Below the pieces are notes generated by a model. That model did no database searches. It was given only the letters and a program-made list of their open reading frames with translations, and was not told where the DNA came from. Position numbers and translations under genes: made by a program. Positions 63,201 through 64,000 of a stretch of DNA of 64,000 bases are shown piece after piece (position 1 is the stretch's first letter; every line of letters begins with the position of its first letter). This stretch comes from Dokdonia sp. 4H-3-7-5 (GTDB lineage Bacteria; Bacteroidota; Bacteroidia; Flavobacteriales; Flavobacteriaceae), in the NCBI RefSeq assembly GCF_000212355.1, contig NC_015496.1:1934501-1998500 (forward strand). Direction: 5' to 3'.

Positions 63201-64000
63201 GGTAATTTTTCAAGTACAACAGTTGATAATCCAATCTATACTCCAAGTACTTTAGATATTAATTCGGGATCAGTAACGCTTACGAAAACTCTTACGGGAT
63301 TAGGTGCTTGTTCTTCTTCAATAGTTTTTGATACTACAGTGCTTACAATTAATTTACTGCCAACACCAACAATTACAGCACCTAGTAATGTTTGTACAGG
63401 AGAGCCAGCACTAGATCTGACTACTGCAGTTTCACCTGCTTTTGCAACTGGAGGTGCAGGAACAACTATTACTATAGATGGTGTAGTAAATACAACCTTT
63501 GATCCAGCGGTTGAAACTCCTGGACCACACACAATAGAATATACTTTCGTAGACCCTGTTACTGGATGTACAAATTCCGTTACAACTACGATTATTGCTT
63601 GTGCTCCATCACTCGACCTTGTAAAAACAAGTGCTTATGCAGATACCAATGGAGATGGTGTGGTAAGTCCTGGAGATATGATTGCTTACACTTTTGTGGT
63701 AACAAACACGGGTAATGTAACAGTAACATCGATTGATGTGACAGATACTAATTTGACGCCAAGTTTAGTAGGTACGATTGCGAGTCTAGCTCCAATGGCC
63801 AACCAAACACTAACGGCTAGTTATACCATTACTCAGGCAGATGTAAATGCAGGAGAGGTAATCAATGAAGCGGTTGCTTCTGGTGAGGATCCAAATGGAA
63901 ATACGGTAAGTGATGATTCTGATTCTGGTAACCCAGCAGATGATTCTGGAGCTGGTGATGATGATACGGTAACTCCGCTACCATCTTCTTCAGAGCTTAC
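54291..64000 (+). CDS. Giant secreted repeat protein (adhesin-like), 3' end outside the window
   Basis: A single frame stays open from ATG 54291 to the window edge (at least 3236 codons) with no stop. A signal peptide (AFIFFVTLLFCSFQLEAQ) is followed by a unique region of about 350 residues rich in Gly, Pro and Cys. Then come many alternating modules of about 90 residues, each with a Cys near both ends and patterns such as GTWSLTTSPAGGDG and YILTLTSDFTAPC, resembling Ig/PKD-like surface modules. From about 63600 a DUF11-type repeat begins (LDLVKTSAYADTNGDGVVSP). I infer export by the type IX system and a role in surface adhesion or gliding; the C-terminal sorting domain is not visible here. 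Confidence 0.88.
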   Translation, partial: MIHKTTKTQFTAFIFFVTLLFCSFQLEAQIIAGTNRPNPDPAGPPGNPDAIIAVNAVLGADGVTFQVQGAEACITGGGGNNGSPGEDPEWRFDVVLADPGNILPVSEDIEIRVCRRGDFGQTAEAVFILDEDLNQVGIIPGQGNISFDCTSGPVCEVITITSCAFNAQTADGVFSLTLYTDGAASGNTVGDFCNVPPGPQQDITPAGCTGDCLTYSQSVPSGGGRVFNNQANGGPMVNAVAVAANCAFIDYFIFPTGGLGFTIDGTDSIALDGEDYCVGESVFIPSASGAGQQFTVSVDGGPAQVIGGGGQDVNYTFASPGTYVICNVIDPGGCAEQRCTTLNVVGAPIGEAGPDEEICETASTYSLTGANIVADIVLWETTGDGAFNDVSATNPIYTLGSADQSATSIQLSVTVSNTDMICDPTTDSLILTRIEEATVEAGNDIELCNDFGSYILSSASIGGGATTGLWTITQPSGGDGVVNPATATSNPESASFSATVPGDYILTLTTNTDTPCPVIFDTVTITVDEAPTASVGTEKAATICSNEMYQFTDGTSSIGGTPSDVISWSTSGNGVFSSLTAENPAYTPSTDDITATTITLTKTVTGTGGCLTNTASDTFTLSISEEPTVEAGNPVTLCIDFGTYQLSGASIGGGATTGIWAVTTNAGDGAVSPTTATTSPETANFTATTAGTYILTLTTDAASPCTPVEDTLVITVVEPELNSIQDLIGCAVPGAVLNANDGITFDSNISVTWYTSLTGGSPITGQPELNTAGTISYFAEITDTSISCTNPEREEVVLTLVDPPFPNFIEAVCSGEVLNIGVASVSPSYTVVSSDQLNVPAGPDRPTPSSQNITDTYVNRTANDVIITYTLTVSDPVACQGEIFDVVVTVSPEPVISNTLDTAVCSDNPIGVVLDVLSTSTAAATYRLASVTPDAGLIASGSNAATANGLAADAIQNDIFSNNTGTSLNVEYVVEPTSSAGCVGEPETIIVTIEPSPIVDAGPDAASICSDETYTVVGSTSANGTIVWSTSGTGTFNNNSIDNPIYTVSGQDISAGEVTLTKTVTGTGVCMLNSASDNTVLTISELPIVDAGINQVLCSDNSPFVLSGASIGGGATTGVWTITSQPGTDGILSDDTPTVDPETVSLTATTPGVYILTLTTDFTTPCLEASDSISITVEDEPTVEAGPETAIICSDEMYNVMGSTSTNGTITWSTSGTGTFNNTSAENPIYTASVQDITAGEVTLTKTVTGTGACASSSVSDDTVLTISEEPTVNAGIDAALCSDFGPYTLSDATIGGGATTGIWSITTSPAGGDGVLSSVTASATPESVTFTATVPGNYILTLTTDFVAPCEAATDMVTIVVEDEPTVDAGPATATICSDGMYPVSGSTSSNGTIVWTTSGSGSFSNATIDNPVYTASALDISAGTITLTKTVSGSGACASSSVSDSTILTINEEPTVEAGSAVTLCIDFGTYQLADASISGGATTGTWTVSTNPGDGAVTPNTATSSPDTANFMATTPGTYVLTLTTDAAAPCVPASDTVTIIVVEPQLNSIQDLIGCAVAGAELNANDAITSDANISVDWYTTATGGTPIAGEPELTAAGSISYFAEISDSSIPCTNPVREEVVLTLVDPPFPNFAEAVCSGTALNIGVSSVTPSYTVVSSDELNVPAGPARPTPSATNITDTYVNRTADIVTITYTLTVSNPMACEGEVFDVIVTVSPEPVVSNLLNTTICSDSPTGIRLGVLTTSTEATSYRLVSTTAESGLVPGVANAVSTSGLDANAIENDVFTNNTGASLTVDYVVEATSLAGCVGPQETITVTVEPAPMVDAGAATASICSDAMYNVSGGTSSNGTIEWTTSGSGIFNDAFAENPIYTPSELDINSGEVTLTKTISGSGACSTNKVSDNTILTITEEPTVDAGPNIVLCSDNGPYVLGNASIGGGATTGVWEVISQPAESILSDDTPTASPEAVTFTAVVPGDYVLTLTSDFTAPCAAATDTVTITVEDEPTVAVTSPTATICFDDMFTVAGSTSTNGTIAWTTSGTGTYDNATAENPIYTASTQDVSAGVITLTKTVTGTGACASSTVSASIALTISEEPTVEAGAAASLCSDASPYTLSDATISGGATMGTWSLTASPAGGDGALSSTAATANPETVTFTATVPGDYILTLTSDFTAPCVAATDTVTITVEDEPTVAVASPTATICFDDMFTVAGSTSTNGTIAWTTSGSGFFSDNTIDNPVYTASQLDVDGGSVTLTKTVTGTGACASSTVSASIALTISEEPTVEAGAAASLCSDAGPYTLSDATIGGGATMGTWSLTTSPAGGDGVLSSTVSTATPETVTFTATVPGNYVLTLTSDFTAPCVAATDTVTITVEDEPTVAVASPTATICFDDMFTVAGSTSTNGTIAWTTSGSGSFTDNTIDNPVYTASALDVDAGVITLTKTVTGTGACTSSTVSASIALTISEEPTVEAGAAASLCSDNGAYTLSDATIGGGATMGTWSLTTSPATGDGALSSTTATANPETVTFTATVPGDYILTLTSDFTAPCVAATDTVTITIEDEPTVTVASPTATICFDNMFTVAGSTSTNGTIAWTTSGTGTYDNATAENPIYTASTQDVSAGVVTLTKTVTGTGACASSTVSASIALTISEEPTVEAGAAASLCSDNGAYILSDATIGGGATTGTWSLTTSPAGGDGALSSTAATATPETVTFIATVPGDYILTLTSDFTAPCVAATDTVTITVEDEPTVAVASPTATICFDDMFTVAGSTSTNGTIAWTTSGTGTYDNATAENPIYTASTEDVSAGVITLTKTVTGTGACASSTVSASIALTISEEPTVEAGATASLCSDNGAYTLSDATIGGGATMGTWSLMTSPAGGDGALSSTAATANPETVTFTATVPGDYVLTLSSDFTAPCVAATDTVTITVEDEPTVDAGPATAEICDDEMYTVVGGLSTNGTIAWTTSGTGNFSSTTVDNPIYTPSTLDINSGSVTLTKTLTGLGACSSSIVFDTTVLTINLLPTPTITAPSNVCTGEPALDLTTAVSPAFATGGAGTTITIDGVVNTTFDPAVETPGPHTIEYTFVDPVTGCTNSVTTTIIACAPSLDLVKTSAYADTNGDGVVSPGDMIAYTFVVTNTGNVTVTSIDVTDTNLTPSLVGTIASLAPMANQTLTASYTITQADVNAGEVINEAVASGEDPNGNTVSDDSDSGNPADDSGAGDDDTVTPLPSSSEL
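56442..59753 (+). repeat. 2.49-kb long-period repeat within the giant gene
   Basis: A segment starting with codons for EPELNSIQDLIGCAV at 56442 recurs as EPQLNSIQDLIGCAV at 58929, 2487 bases (829 codons) later, followed by the same order of modules (DPPFPNF, SYTVVSSD, ITDTYVNRTA). The matching point at 57270 recurs at 59754 (2484 bases). Confidence 0.85.
57270..58934 (+). repeat. 555-bp in-frame tandem repeats, first (diverged) block
   Basis: Equivalent positions (start of the GAxGAGCCA-like codons) recur at 57270, 57825 and 58380, each exactly 555 bases apart (185 codons). Each unit holds two Cys-paired modules. Copies are clearly related but diverged. Confidence 0.85.
59754..63300 (+). repeat. 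555-bp in-frame tandem repeats, second (homogeneous) block
   Basis: Equivalent positions recur at 59754, 60309, 60864, 61419, 61974, 62529 and 63084, always 555 bases apart. Units from 60309 onward are nearly identical in DNA, which suggests recent duplication or gene conversion. The last unit breaks off about 250 bases in. Confidence 0.92.

Noticed and set aside
59754-63300. CRISPR array
   Set aside because: The repeats are 555 bp, in frame and coding; there are no short repeat-spacer units anywhere in the window.
55937-63532. Many antisense ORFs of 60-110 codons opposite the giant gene
   Set aside because: They recur at the repeat period and are mirror images of the Thr/Ser/Val-rich modules, so they are by-products of the repeats.

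Overview
The window looks like a chromosomal segment of a marine flavobacterium (Bacteroidota, Flavobacteriaceae; Dokdonia-like by gene content, which is inference). Supporting signs are Bacteroidota-type promoters (TTG / TAnnTTTG), little Shine-Dalgarno signal, CzcA-TolC fusion and L21-HhH proteins, an L21-L27 pair, DUF4199, lipoproteins, and a giant secreted repeat protein with many Cys-paired Ig/PKD-like modules.

Layout: (1) 1-8.96 kb is the right end of an integrated island. It carries a five-gene overlapping defence operon: type I restriction-modification hsdR-hsdM-hsdS, then an AAA ATPase and an HNH nuclease resembling the Septu PtuA/PtuB pair. The island stops at a duplicated 3' half of initiator tRNA-fMet (8922-8963), a likely tyrosine-recombinase attachment site whose partner should lie left of the window. 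(2) 9.1-11 kb: rimK plus an AstE/AspA-type zinc deacylase. (3) 11-32.6 kb: a sulfide/persulfide and redox region, mostly on the minus strand: two YeeE/YedE transporters, cytochrome bd oxidase, an OprC-like copper receptor (+ strand), Dps, three persulfide dioxygenase-rhodanese proteins, peroxiredoxin, cysM, cysE, sulfide:quinone oxidoreductase, carbonic anhydrase, a di-haem-motif lipoprotein, HMA and rhodanese proteins, a TauE exporter, DUF983 and a Crp/Fnr regulator. (4) 32.7-39.3 kb: heavy-metal RND efflux operon with a His-rich leader protein and a VIT1/CCC1 transporter. (5) 39.5-53.9 kb: housekeeping (two SpoU methylases, era, rplU-rpmA, tatD, acyltransferase, asparaginase, tRNA-Ser), plus secreted proteases and a GH3-family protein. 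(6) 54.3 kb to the end: one giant open reading frame, at least 3236 codons, without its 3' end.

The most interesting signal is a shared promoter architecture in region 3. Ten sites matching GTAAC-N4-GTTAC (eight perfect, two with one mismatch) sit upstream of eleven transcription units. For ten of the eleven, exactly 22 nt separate the palindrome from a -7 box of the form TAnnTTTR (23 nt for the eleventh). That centres the operator near -41, the geometry of a class II activator. The Crp/Fnr protein at 31570-32202 is encoded in one of these units and has Cys77, Cys83 and Cys84, so I infer an autoregulated sulfur-responsive regulon. It links sulfide oxidation and persulfide removal to sulfur transport, a sulfide-tolerant bd oxidase, copper uptake and metal efflux.

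A second genome-scale signal is a 20-22 bp perfect palindrome, TACGCTTTCGCGAAAGCGTA, present about a dozen times between 11 and 53.7 kb. It occurs both between genes and in frame inside genes, where it often encodes AFAKA. It is absent from the defence island and from the giant gene.
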